A stretch of 64,000 nt of DNA from Methylomusa anaerophila (lineage in GTDB: Bacteria > Bacillota > Negativicutes > Sporomusales > Sporomusaceae), in assembly GCF_003966895.1 (NCBI RefSeq), contig NZ_AP018449.1, positions 69,424 to 133,423 of the forward strand, written 5' to 3'. Shown one piece after another: positions 7,897 to 15,291 of this stretch; position 1 is the first letter of the stretch; the number at the start of each line of letters is the position of its first letter. The translations under genes were made by a program, and so were the position numbers. The notes below the pieces were generated by a model. The model was not told the DNA's origin, made no database searches, and saw only the letters and a program-made list of their open reading frames with translations.

Positions 7897-9702
7897 ATGG
7901 AGCATGCAAAACTCATGCAGAAATTGGAAGGTTATCGTCGTCGCAATGCCGACAATCAGGGCTATGTCAACCATGACCTCTATCGATTGCTTTACGATAG
8001 GGACTTGTACATCATCGCCTACAATTCCGTTAAGTCTAACGACGGTGCGGAGACTTCCGGCTCTGATGGCACTTCCCTTCACGGGTTCTGCCAAGAATGG
8101 ATCACAGAACTGATCGCAGCCATGCGTACCGAATCCTACCTGCCTCAGCCAAACAGAACCATGAGGATACCAAAAAGCAACGGTAAAATGCGTAAGCTAA
8201 GCTTTCCAAACGGAAAGGACAAGCTCGTTCAAGAGGCCCTCCGCATTATCTTAGAATGCATCTATGAACCTACCTTTTCCAGCCTCTCACACGGCTTCCG
8301 GCCAAATCGCTCTACACAAAGTGCCATCGCTGAGGTGGAAACTTGGAGAGGTACCATTTGGTTCATCGAGGGAGACATTGCCGCTTGCTTTGATGAAATC
8401 GATCATCGCATATTGGAGTCCATTCTTCGGGAACGAATTAACGATGAACGATTTATCAGGCTCATCAATAAAGTTCTCAAGGCTGGCTATTTCGACATGC
8501 AGCACAGCTACCACAGGACTAAGACCGGAAATGCCCAGGGTTCCTGCTGCAGCCCCATTCTTTGCAACATCTACCTCGATAAGCTGGACCGATTTATGGA
8601 ACACATTATCGAGCGGGATACCATGGGGGACTACCGCAGACAGAATCCCGATTACGCCAAGGCCAGATACCAATACAAGAAGGCGGTAAATAACGGCAGC
8701 GACTCAAAGGTGGCTAATTCCTTGTTAAACGAAATGAACAAGCTCCCGTCTACGGACAGGTATGACCCTCATTTCCGTAGGATACAGTATGTGCGCTATG
8801 CTGACGACTTTCTGATTGGCTTAATTGCTCCTAAGTCTTATGCTGTGGAACTCAAGCAGCAAATCAAGGACTTTCTCCAAAACAAGCTCTGTCTGCGCTT
8901 AAGCAAGGAGAAAACTACCATTACACACGCTGCTGATCATGACGTAGCTTTTCTCGGCTACATCCTCCGCAAGGGATGCGGCAAACACGGAAAATTTCAA
9001 AACCACCCTTTTGACTCCTCCCTCCATGTCTTTATGAATACGCAGGGTATCTTGAGAAAGCTGCGGGAAAACGGTATGTGTACGGCAAGTGGCTATCCCA
9101 TCGGTATCACCCGGCTCCTTAGAGAGCCCCCGGAAGACATCATCAAATATGGTAACCAGGTTCTGCGTGGACTGTTGACTCAGCAGTCCGGCTGCTACAA
9201 TTTCTTTGAAGGATGGCGCATCCAATACATTGTACAGTTTTCCTTGGCTAAAACTTTGGCTCGTAAATTTGACATCAGCCTTAAGAAGGTGTTCGCTCAC
9301 TACGGCAACTCTCTCCTGGTGACTTATGAAAACACCAAGGGATTCACTTGCTCTGTCAGCCTGGCTCTGTATAAATCGTTTGCAAGGCAAAAGAATTTCT
9401 TCGCTACCATCAAGTCGGCAGTAACATCATTTGACCTGCCCACTTACAACTTGGTAAATCCCCTTACCCGTGTTTGCTACATTTGCGGCAATCCGCAGCG
9501 TCATGTCAGCATGTATCACAGGAAAACCAAGAAGAAGCTCGACAAGCCTTACTCACCCATTAAACCGTCATGCTTGCGATCAACCGGCGGCAGATTCCCC
9601 TGTGCGATCTCTGTTTTGCCAGGGCTGATGCTAACAGGGTTCATCTCAATCAATTCAACCGACGATAACTCATTTTGGAATAGGGAGAGCCGTATGCGGT
9701 GA
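7897..9702 (+). CDS. ltrA: Group II intron reverse transcriptase/maturase (LtrA-type), frameshifted C-terminus
   Basis: Reverse transcribes and helps splice its host intron. The ATG follows AAAGGAGTTGCTTTGA. RT blocks run from about residue 80 to 370 (GFRPNRSTQSAI; the catalytic YADD at 301-304), followed by the maturase X region (about 400-480). At about residue 528 begins a zinc/HNH-like end (CYICGNP...). The frame then loses the family pattern near base 9563; in the frame two bases on, the expected tail continues (NRRQIPLCDLC) and stops with TAA at 9666-9668, just before domain V. The current frame instead runs to a TGA inside domain V. I infer a one-base loss in the endonuclease region. 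RT activity may survive, but DNA-cutting by the protein is doubtful. Confidence 0.9.
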   Translation: MEHAKLMQKLEGYRRRNADNQGYVNHDLYRLLYDRDLYIIAYNSVKSNDGAETSGSDGTSLHGFCQEWITELIAAMRTESYLPQPNRTMRIPKSNGKMRKLSFPNGKDKLVQEALRIILECIYEPTFSSLSHGFRPNRSTQSAIAEVETWRGTIWFIEGDIAACFDEIDHRILESILRERINDERFIRLINKVLKAGYFDMQHSYHRTKTGNAQGSCCSPILCNIYLDKLDRFMEHIIERDTMGDYRRQNPDYAKARYQYKKAVNNGSDSKVANSLLNEMNKLPSTDRYDPHFRRIQYVRYADDFLIGLIAPKSYAVELKQQIKDFLQNKLCLRLSKEKTTITHAADHDVAFLGYILRKGCGKHGKFQNHPFDSSLHVFMNTQGILRKLRENGMCTASGYPIGITRLLREPPEDIIKYGNQVLRGLLTQQSGCYNFFEGWRIQYIVQFSLAKTLARKFDISLKKVFAHYGNSLLVTYENTKGFTCSVSLALYKSFARQKNFFATIKSAVTSFDLPTYNLVNPLTRVCYICGNPQRHVSMYHRKTKKKLDKPYSPIKPSCLRSTGGRFPCAISVLPGLMLTGFISINSTDDNSFWNRESRMR

Positions 9703-9720
9703 AAGCCGCTTGTACGGTTC
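9687..9720 (+). ncRNA. Group II intron domain V (catalytic hairpin)
   Basis: The 34-nt hairpin with the AGC triad near its 5' end, a GAAA tetraloop (GCGGTGAAAGCCGC) and a closing GTACGGTTC arm is the catalytic core of group II introns. The ORF's present stop codon (9700-9702) falls inside it, which is abnormal and supports the frameshift in the reverse transcriptase gene. Confidence 0.9.
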
Positions 9721-9759
9721 GGGAAGGGGCGGATTACTTGGTTAATCCGCCTATTTCAT

Positions 9760-10072
9760 AAATTTTATACCTAGACTGATTAGACGTTGTTTGCCGCAAG
9801 CGGTAGAACCTGGTCATTGTAGTTGCAGCAATGTTTGTCCATCAGGATAAGGGGAAAAACAAATAGCCATGAGAAATGAACCTTCCCGCATTCTTCGGGC
9901 AGTTCACCTTCATGGCTAACCATAAACTCAGCCTATTCAGTTGATCTGCTTCGGCATTCATAATATCAAGTGTTTTTTTTCACTTAATATTATCTCCTCT
10001 GGCACTGCTTTGGGCGAAGCACTGTTAATACAAATATTACCTGGAAAGCTTCAGCTTTCATTTCTACGTTAT
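9760..10072 (-). promoter_or_regulatory. Long exbB-operon leader, candidate structured RNA
   Basis: About 310 nt between the promoter at 10073-10101 and the intron, with no convincing gene. On the minus strand it can form several hairpins. The largest is at 9865-9918: arms AGCCATGA/TCATGGCT enclose TGAAC/GTTCA and CCCG/CGGG. Others are AAGTG/CACTT around a run of eight T's near 9970 and GAAAGCT/AGCTTTC at 10044-10060. Short open frames of 39 and 47 codons overlap the large hairpin, but neither has a good ribosome site or a family I recognise. It does not match the cobalamin-riboswitch consensus. It may be a regulatory leader or a mobile-element remnant. Confidence 0.4.
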
Positions 10073-10101
10073 ATATTACACAAAGGTAGTGTTTGTGTCA
10101 A
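10073..10101 (-). promoter_or_regulatory. Sigma-A-type promoter for the exbB operon
   Basis: TTGACA (10101-10096), 17-bp spacer, TAATAT (10078-10073) on the minus strand: near-consensus vegetative promoter. Transcription would start near 10066 and run through the 310-nt leader and the antisense intron to exbB. Confidence 0.7.
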
Positions 10102-10146
10102 TATAACCCAACCTTTTTGGTGGCCCAAATCCGACAGATAAACTTT

Positions 10147-10177
10147 AAGGAGCTGTTTCGATAAAGACAGTCCCCTT
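10147..10177 (-). terminator. Possible terminator after the Opp-type operon
   Basis: Directly after the last ATPase gene, the minus strand has AAGG...CTGT then ACAG...CCTT, an interrupted 4+4 bp stem followed by an AT-rich AAAGTTTATCT. The U-tract is weak, so this is only a candidate; it lies between that operon and the exbB promoter, where a terminator is expected. Confidence 0.35.
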
Positions 10178-10819
10178 TCATACCGATATGCATGATATGC
10201 GCCCTGGCTGTTTTGAATTCAAGTCTGCCAAATGAACAACCCGGCTGCATATTCTTTGGATGAGATTTTTCTCATGACTCACCACAAGCACACCCATATC
10301 ATATTTACGGGCAAAATACAGCACTACATGCCAGATTTGGGCCTGTGTCACTGCGTCGAGCATGGTTGTCATCTCGTCAGCGATAAGAAAACGAGTCTTT
10401 TGCGTGAGGGCCCGCGCCACGCAGAACCTTTGCAGTTCGCCGCCGGACAGCTCATTGGGCCAGCGTTTGAGCCATGCCTGTTGGATGCCAAGGGATTGAA
10501 CGATTGCAGCATCCGGCCTTTCTCCTTCATACAGAGTATCCTGCATCCGCCAGCGAGGGTTAATTGCTTTTTCCGGATGCTGGAAAACAAGCTGGACAGG
10601 ATTGTATCCCCTCCGCGGAAGCAAAGAACCGTTCAGTTTGACAGTACCCCGATGCGGCTGTTCATAGCCGGCAAGTATGCGTCCAAGAGTGGTTTTTCCG
10701 TAACCGCTGGAACCAATAAGGCCGACAACCTCCCCGGACTTGATCGCAATATTGACGCCGGCAAGCACCCAGGGACCATTTCCGTAGCGATAATATAGAT
10801 CTTGTCCTTCAAGAGGCAT
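10178..10819 (-). CDS. Opp/Dpp/Nik-type ABC ATPase, second subunit (OppF/NikE-like)
   Basis: Cytoplasmic ATPase of a peptide/nickel-type importer, 213 residues. Walker A is GSSGYGKTT, signature LSGGELQR, Walker B LIADEMTT. It lacks the usual C-terminal OppF extension (the HPYT.. segment and zinc/Cys tail), so it is short for OppF but typical for NikE-like proteins. The ATG is preceded by GGTGAGGTG, 11 bp inside the end of the upstream ATPase gene. It is the last gene of the operon methyltransferase-ABC-ABC-SBP-permease-permease-ATPase-ATPase. The family moves oligopeptides, nickel or metal-chelate complexes; the substrate here is unknown, and a metallophore is my inference from context. Confidence 0.88.
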   Translation of the reverse strand: MPLEGQDLYYRYGNGPWVLAGVNIAIKSGEVVGLIGSSGYGKTTLGRILAGYEQPHRGTVKLNGSLLPRRGYNPVQLVFQHPEKAINPRWRMQDTLYEGERPDAAIVQSLGIQQAWLKRWPNELSGGELQRFCVARALTQKTRFLIADEMTTMLDAVTQAQIWHVVLYFARKYDMGVLVVSHEKNLIQRICSRVVHLADLNSKQPGRISCISV

Positions 10820-11774
10820 AAATACACCTCACCATGCCATGGCGCACTTCACGGGCCTCAGGTTGTACGGCAGCGCAGCTTGCAGTAGCCAAAGAACAAC
10901 GCGGCTGGAATAAACAGCCTGGCGGCAGGGCGGCGGGAGATGGCTGAAATCCAGGAATGGATATAAAACCGTTTTGCGGCAATGCCAGCCACAACGCTTT
11001 ACTATAAGGATGTCTAAGCCCCGCTCCGTCCCCGGCAAAGTCCTTGGCCGGAGCCGCCTCAACAGTGGTACCGGCGTAAAACACCGCAATATTATCAGCA
11101 ATTTTGACCGCAGTCGCAATATCATGGGTAATCAGCATAACAGCGCATCCTTCATCAGCCATCTGGCGAAAAAACCCCAAGGTCTCCTTAACAGCCGCTT
11201 CATCCAGGCCTGGTGTCGGCTCGTCGGCAATAACCAATCGCGCTCCACTCACGATTGCCGTAGAAACCAGCACCCTTCGCGCCATGCCGCCGGATAGCTG
11301 AAACGGAAACAGCCGGTCTACATGCTCAGACAGGTGATAACGGGAAAAAACTTCGCGCTGCACCAGACCCGGGTCTCCACCTCTCACGCCGGTTCGTACC
11401 TGTTTCCCCACCCGCATTAGCGGATCAAGAAAATTTACCGACTGGGGCACGAGGGCAATATCCCGTCCTCTGAGTTTTGCCTGACGCGCCGGCGTGAGTT
11501 CCTTGCCATCAAAACGCATCGAACCCGTGACCCGGGCATTAACCGGCAGTATTCCCAAAATTGCGTGAGCCAGGAGACTTTTGCCGGACCCGCTTGAACC
11601 TACAACAGCGAGAACCTCACCAGGGCTGATGGCAACGTTGAGGCTGGTTATGACCTTAACTTCCTGCTGTCTGAGACCGGCAGCGTACTGTATGAAGGAT
11701 ACCGACAGATCCTTAACATCTAAAATCGTCAATTCTTTTCGTCCGCCTTTTCTTTTCGATCTGACTGCCGTCAC
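10809..11774 (-). CDS. Opp/Dpp/Nik-type ABC ATPase, first subunit (OppD/NikD-like)
   Basis: Cytoplasmic ATPase, 321 residues from a GTG at 11774 that overlaps the permease stop by 4 bp. A TTG at 11732 (LTILDVKDL) preceded by AAAGGCGGACG is an alternative and may be the real start. Walker A GSSGSGKS, signature LSGGMARR, Walker B LVIADEPT, then the OppD-type C-terminal oligopeptide/dipeptide domain with HPYSKALW and a Cys-containing tail (CLFQPRCSLATASC). It pairs with the shorter ATPase downstream. Confidence 0.9.
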   Translation of the reverse strand: MTAVRSKRKGGRKELTILDVKDLSVSFIQYAAGLRQQEVKVITSLNVAISPGEVLAVVGSSGSGKSLLAHAILGILPVNARVTGSMRFDGKELTPARQAKLRGRDIALVPQSVNFLDPLMRVGKQVRTGVRGGDPGLVQREVFSRYHLSEHVDRLFPFQLSGGMARRVLVSTAIVSGARLVIADEPTPGLDEAAVKETLGFFRQMADEGCAVMLITHDIATAVKIADNIAVFYAGTTVEAAPAKDFAGDGAGLRHPYSKALWLALPQNGFISIPGFQPSPAALPPGCLFQPRCSLATASCAAVQPEAREVRHGMVRCIYAS

Positions 11775-12661
11775 TCGTGGGCGCTGTAAGGATCAACGAG
11801 CAGGCGTAAATTCTCGCCAAGACTGTCGAAAGCCCTAACCATAATGAGCAAGGAAAGCCCGGGGAAAAACGCCAGCCACCAAATTCCGGCCGATAGGTAG
11901 CGCATGGATTCCGACAGGATAATACCGATGGCCGGCTGGTGAGGCGATAAACCAAAGCCTAAGAAAGTAACGCCTGCTTCATGTAAAATAGCATGAGGGA
12001 ATAATAATACAAATCCGACAAAAAATTGCGGCACCAAATGGGGCAGCATATGTTTTGCCGCCACCCACCGGCGGGACCGGCCCAGCCGGCGGGAAATCTG
12101 GACGAACTCAGCCGAACGCAGCTGCAACACCTCAGCCCGGATAATCCGGGTCAGACTCGGCCAGTGAGTAAGAGCCACCCCGATAACCACGCCTTTGACG
12201 CCACCGCCCAGTGAAAACGAAATAAGTATGAGCGTTACCAGATGCGGCATGCTGAGAAGCAGGTCCACCAGCCAAGTGATAAAGCTGTCGACCCTCTTGC
12301 CCAGCGTAGCGGCCATCAGCCCCAGGACCAAAGCAATCATCACACTGGCTGCCGCCGTCAGCACCCCGACGCCAAGACTCATAGTCAGTCCCTTCAGGGT
12401 GCGGGTCAGCATATCGCGGCCTAACCAGTCGGTTCCAAACGGATATTCCAACGAAGGCGGCAAATTTCGAATCTCAAGATTTGTCAATACCCTTGCACTG
12501 CTGGAGAGCAACCCGCCTGAAACAATACCGATCAGCAGCACGGCGGCGGTCAAAATGGCGAGCAAGGTACGTTGTCTGCGGTTTAACCGGAATAAAAAAT
12601 CCAAACCCCAGCGGCGTTTTTCCGTTTGGGTCGCAATTGCGACTGATCCGGTCTCACTCAT
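11771..12661 (-). CDS. Opp/Dpp/Nik-type ABC permease (DppC/NikC-like)
   Basis: Inner-membrane channel subunit, 296 residues. N-terminal helix (about 32-52), then the DppC-type pattern YPFGTDWLGRDMLTR (about 72-86), four or five further helices and the coupling motif EAA-like region EVLQLRSAEFVQISRRLGRS. It overlaps the preceding permease gene by 4 bp (ATGA), so translation is coupled. It forms a heterodimer with the DppB-like subunit. Confidence 0.92.
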   Translation of the reverse strand: MSETGSVAIATQTEKRRWGLDFLFRLNRRQRTLLAILTAAVLLIGIVSGGLLSSSARVLTNLEIRNLPPSLEYPFGTDWLGRDMLTRTLKGLTMSLGVGVLTAAASVMIALVLGLMAATLGKRVDSFITWLVDLLLSMPHLVTLILISFSLGGGVKGVVIGVALTHWPSLTRIIRAEVLQLRSAEFVQISRRLGRSRRWVAAKHMLPHLVPQFFVGFVLLFPHAILHEAGVTFLGFGLSPHQPAIGIILSESMRYLSAGIWWLAFFPGLSLLIMVRAFDSLGENLRLLVDPYSAHE

Positions 12662-13650
12662 ACAGCCGCCTCCTCTGTAATCCTTGGATCAATTAAACGG
12701 TAGAAAATATCAGCCAGCAAGTTGCCGCTAAAGACGAATAATGCACTAAATATTGCAATCCCCAACAACAGCGGCACATCTCCTCTCAGACCCGCCTCGA
12801 CAATGGTCTGTCCCAGGCCGGGATAGGAAAAGACCTGCTCGGCAAGAACCGCGCCGCCAAACAACTCGCTAAACGACGCCAGTTGCAGCGTGATGGCCGG
12901 CAGGGCCACGTTCCTGAGACCGTGCCGCCAAAAAAGGGTAAAACCCGTTTCGCCCCGCGCCCGGGCAAACAGCGCATAATCGCTTTGCAGCACATCCAAA
13001 AGTTTCTGCCTGGTATGCAGCGCTACGTTAGCCACACCCAAAACACTTAGGGTCAAAGCCGGTAAAATCAAATGCTGCAGCCGGTCTGCCAAAGTTACAT
13101 TTTGGGCAAGAACTCCTGCCGGGACTCCCATTCCCACCGGAAACCAGCCCAGCCATACTGCGAAAACCATAAGGAACAAGAGTCCCAGCCAAAACGTCGG
13201 GGTAGAAGCAAGGGTATAGCAGTACCATTTCACCAAATGGTCCACCCATGTATTCCGTCGCATTCCCGCAATAACGCCAAGAGTAAAACCTGCAATACCC
13301 GATACCAGCCAAGCGGTACCCATAAGAGCGACGGAGGCGGCGAACCGTTCACCGATCACGGCCAGCACCGGGCGGCGAAATATCATGGATGTCCCAAAAT
13401 TACCGTGGAGCACGGCGTAACCCCAACTCGCGAATTGTTCCAACGGGGGCTTGTTAAGCCCCCAGTATTCAGCAATCTTTGCCCTTTGCTCCGGCCCGAC
13501 GTTAAGCATGTCCACGCCGACATACGCCTGTACCGGATCAATGGGAGAGTATCGCAGCAGCAAAAAAGAGAACAAGCAAAGGGCAATCAACAAGGTGGCG
13601 ATTCTCACGAATTTGCCGATAACAAATCTTAATATGCTTGTCATTGGCAT
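12658..13650 (-). CDS. Opp/Dpp/Nik-type ABC permease (DppB/NikB-like)
   Basis: Inner-membrane channel subunit, 330 residues. N-terminal helix, then the DppB pattern (LLRYSPIDPVQAYVG, WGLNKPPLEQFASW, HGNFGTSMIFRRPV), further helices and the coupling loop LQSDYALFARARGETG. It starts 23 bp after the SBP gene and overlaps the next permease by 4 bp. Normal length for the family. Confidence 0.92.
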   Translation of the reverse strand: MPMTSILRFVIGKFVRIATLLIALCLFSFLLLRYSPIDPVQAYVGVDMLNVGPEQRAKIAEYWGLNKPPLEQFASWGYAVLHGNFGTSMIFRRPVLAVIGERFAASVALMGTAWLVSGIAGFTLGVIAGMRRNTWVDHLVKWYCYTLASTPTFWLGLLFLMVFAVWLGWFPVGMGVPAGVLAQNVTLADRLQHLILPALTLSVLGVANVALHTRQKLLDVLQSDYALFARARGETGFTLFWRHGLRNVALPAITLQLASFSELFGGAVLAEQVFSYPGLGQTIVEAGLRGDVPLLLGIAIFSALFVFSGNLLADIFYRLIDPRITEEAAV

Positions 13651-13673
13651 AACAGGCCAACCTCCTTACTCTT

Positions 13674-15275
13674 CTACTTCCAGCGCCACTCTGTAATATT
13701 ATCGGTAACAGGCCAGCCCTCCCCGTGGGGTTCCACTTTCGGTTTGCCGATGTCCAGATTATCCTTGACCAGGTAGCAGTGTTTCAGATTGACCAGCCAG
13801 GCCCAGGGCGCATCGCCCCGGGCGCTTAAACCGGTTTGTCCGTCCCATTGGGCTTTTTTCCAGAATTCATTGGCCTGGTTTTCGTCAGCGGCAGCCAAAG
13901 CTTTGTCCATATACGCATCAACAGCGGGATTACTGTAGTAACCGGCATTGAAATACTCAATTCCCGCCATTTTTGAACTAAATAAGCTGTACATTTCGAG
14001 GGGAGTATGGCTGCCCCAGCCAAACACTATGGCGTTGGAATGCTGCAGTTTGCCGATATCATCCCAGCTCTTGCCTTCAGCATTAATAATAATGCCAAAG
14101 GGTTTTAGCATATCGGCCACAGCTATGGCGAGGGATTGGCGGATTTTATCGCTTGCAGGGTAAAGCAGCGTGAACTGAGCCTTGAGCGTCCCTTTTTCCA
14201 GCATGCCGTCGCCATCAGTATCTTTCCAGCCGCCGTCATTTAGAATTTTTTTGGCCTCGGCTGCATCATTGTCTTTAACCACAGTATCCTTGTTCCACCA
14301 CGGCAGTCCATCGCAAACCGAGTAAGCGGGAGTACCTTGTCCTTCCAATATCCCGTCAACCAGGGCCTTACGATTGATGGCCACATTGACGGCTTTACGG
14401 ATGGCGATATCGGCGGTTACGTCATTACCGACAGCAAGTCCTTTATCCGTTTTGCCGCCGGATTTAACATAAGGAAACAGAATACCCCGATTGTCAACAC
14501 TGTCCACAGGCAGCAGCGTCATCCCCGCCACCCTTTGTTTGCTAAAAGAAGCCGGAATCGCCGCCATGTCTAATTTTCCGGCATTGGCGGCAGCCATGGC
14601 GGCGTCCTCAGACAAATACAGGAAGGTAATTTTGGTGAAGTAAGGCTTGGGGCCATAGTAAAGGGGATTAACTTCAACGATAAGCTGTTGACCCTTGTCC
14701 CACTGCACAAACTTATACGGCCCTGAACCCATGGGTTTTTTCCCATAGTCCTTGTCGTGGGCATGCCGGGGAACAATACCTGTGCATACCAACAGATTCA
14801 CGAATGTGGATTGGGGCTTGTTGAGAATAAACTTCACCGTAGAATCATCCACAGCTTCCACATTATTCAGATTGTTCAAGTCAACTACAGAACCACTCTT
14901 GGCGGCTGTTTCAAAAGTATATTTGGCATCTGCTGCCGTGAGCGGCTTGCCGTCGGAAAACTTGACGTCATTACGAATTTTGACGGTCCATACCAGGCCG
15001 TCGTCACTTACCATATAATCTGTTGCCAAATCGTTGACGATTTTCAGGTTATTATCCCGTTTAAGCAGTGTACTCTGAAATAAGGTAGACCCGTAGCGCC
15101 CCCAGCCGGTAGTAGGATCAAAACCTCCCTCCGGCTCAGCGCCAAGAGCCAAAATCAGCTCAGTTTTTTGGTCCGCAGCCGCATTTTCCGTTTTGGTCCG
15201 GGAACAGCCGACAGTCAATAGCAGAAACATGACAAGCACAAAGGCAACCGCCGCGAATGATCTTTTCTTTACCAT
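13674..15275 (-). CDS. Solute-binding lipoprotein, family 5 (peptide/nickel/metallophore)
   Basis: Binding protein that catches the substrate outside the inner membrane for the four downstream importer genes. The ATG at 15275 (MVKKRSFAAV) is chosen for its GGTGGAG site; an ATG at 15341 lies upstream without one. A lipoprotein signal ends at LLTVGC (Cys about residue 24), then SBP_bac_5 fold with the typical DLATDYMVSDDGLVWTVKIR and KPMGSGPYKFVQWDKGQ segments. About 533 residues, normal for the family. It sits directly after two fused ABC half-transporters, an unusual operon mix. Confidence 0.92.
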   Translation of the reverse strand: MVKKRSFAAVAFVLVMFLLLTVGCSRTKTENAAADQKTELILALGAEPEGGFDPTTGWGRYGSTLFQSTLLKRDNNLKIVNDLATDYMVSDDGLVWTVKIRNDVKFSDGKPLTAADAKYTFETAAKSGSVVDLNNLNNVEAVDDSTVKFILNKPQSTFVNLLVCTGIVPRHAHDKDYGKKPMGSGPYKFVQWDKGQQLIVEVNPLYYGPKPYFTKITFLYLSEDAAMAAANAGKLDMAAIPASFSKQRVAGMTLLPVDSVDNRGILFPYVKSGGKTDKGLAVGNDVTADIAIRKAVNVAINRKALVDGILEGQGTPAYSVCDGLPWWNKDTVVKDNDAAEAKKILNDGGWKDTDGDGMLEKGTLKAQFTLLYPASDKIRQSLAIAVADMLKPFGIIINAEGKSWDDIGKLQHSNAIVFGWGSHTPLEMYSLFSSKMAGIEYFNAGYYSNPAVDAYMDKALAAADENQANEFWKKAQWDGQTGLSARGDAPWAWLVNLKHCYLVKDNLDIGKPKVEPHGEGWPVTDNITEWRWK

Positions 15276-15291
15276 TTCTCCACCCTTTTCC

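Larger units (their letters stand above)
7420..9759 (+). mobile_element. Group II intron with intron-encoded reverse transcriptase
   Basis: Self-splicing retroelement of about 2.34 kb. Its 3' part is certain: a 34-nt domain V hairpin at 9687-9720 beginning GAGCCGTATGCGG, then a domain VI stem (GGCGGATTA / TAATCCGCC) ending CTATTTCAT at 9759, close to the usual bulged-A plus AY end. The 5' end is set at 7420 (GTGCG) because the six exon bases just before it, CACGTT, are perfectly complementary to AACGTG at 7761-7766, in the expected EBS1 position of domain I. Another GTGCG at 7409 is possible but has no such partner. Bases 7420-7896 are structured domain I-IV RNA without another gene. It lies antisense to the exbB operon, in the exbB leader, so it cannot splice out of exbB mRNA. 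Confidence 0.9.

Noticed and set aside
7897..9702. Reverse transcriptase as a retron or diversity-generating element
   Set aside because: Domain V, domain VI and the maturase X region show a group II intron; no template/variable repeat pair was seen.
9770..9920. Short minus-strand frames of 39 and 47 codons in the exbB leader
   Set aside because: They overlap a strong hairpin, have no convincing start site and no recognisable similarity, so they are not called as genes.
9760..10072. Cobalamin riboswitch in the exbB leader
   Set aside because: The leader has GC-rich hairpins but not the conserved B12-box pattern; only scattered similarity (GAAGGTGAACTGCCCG) was found.
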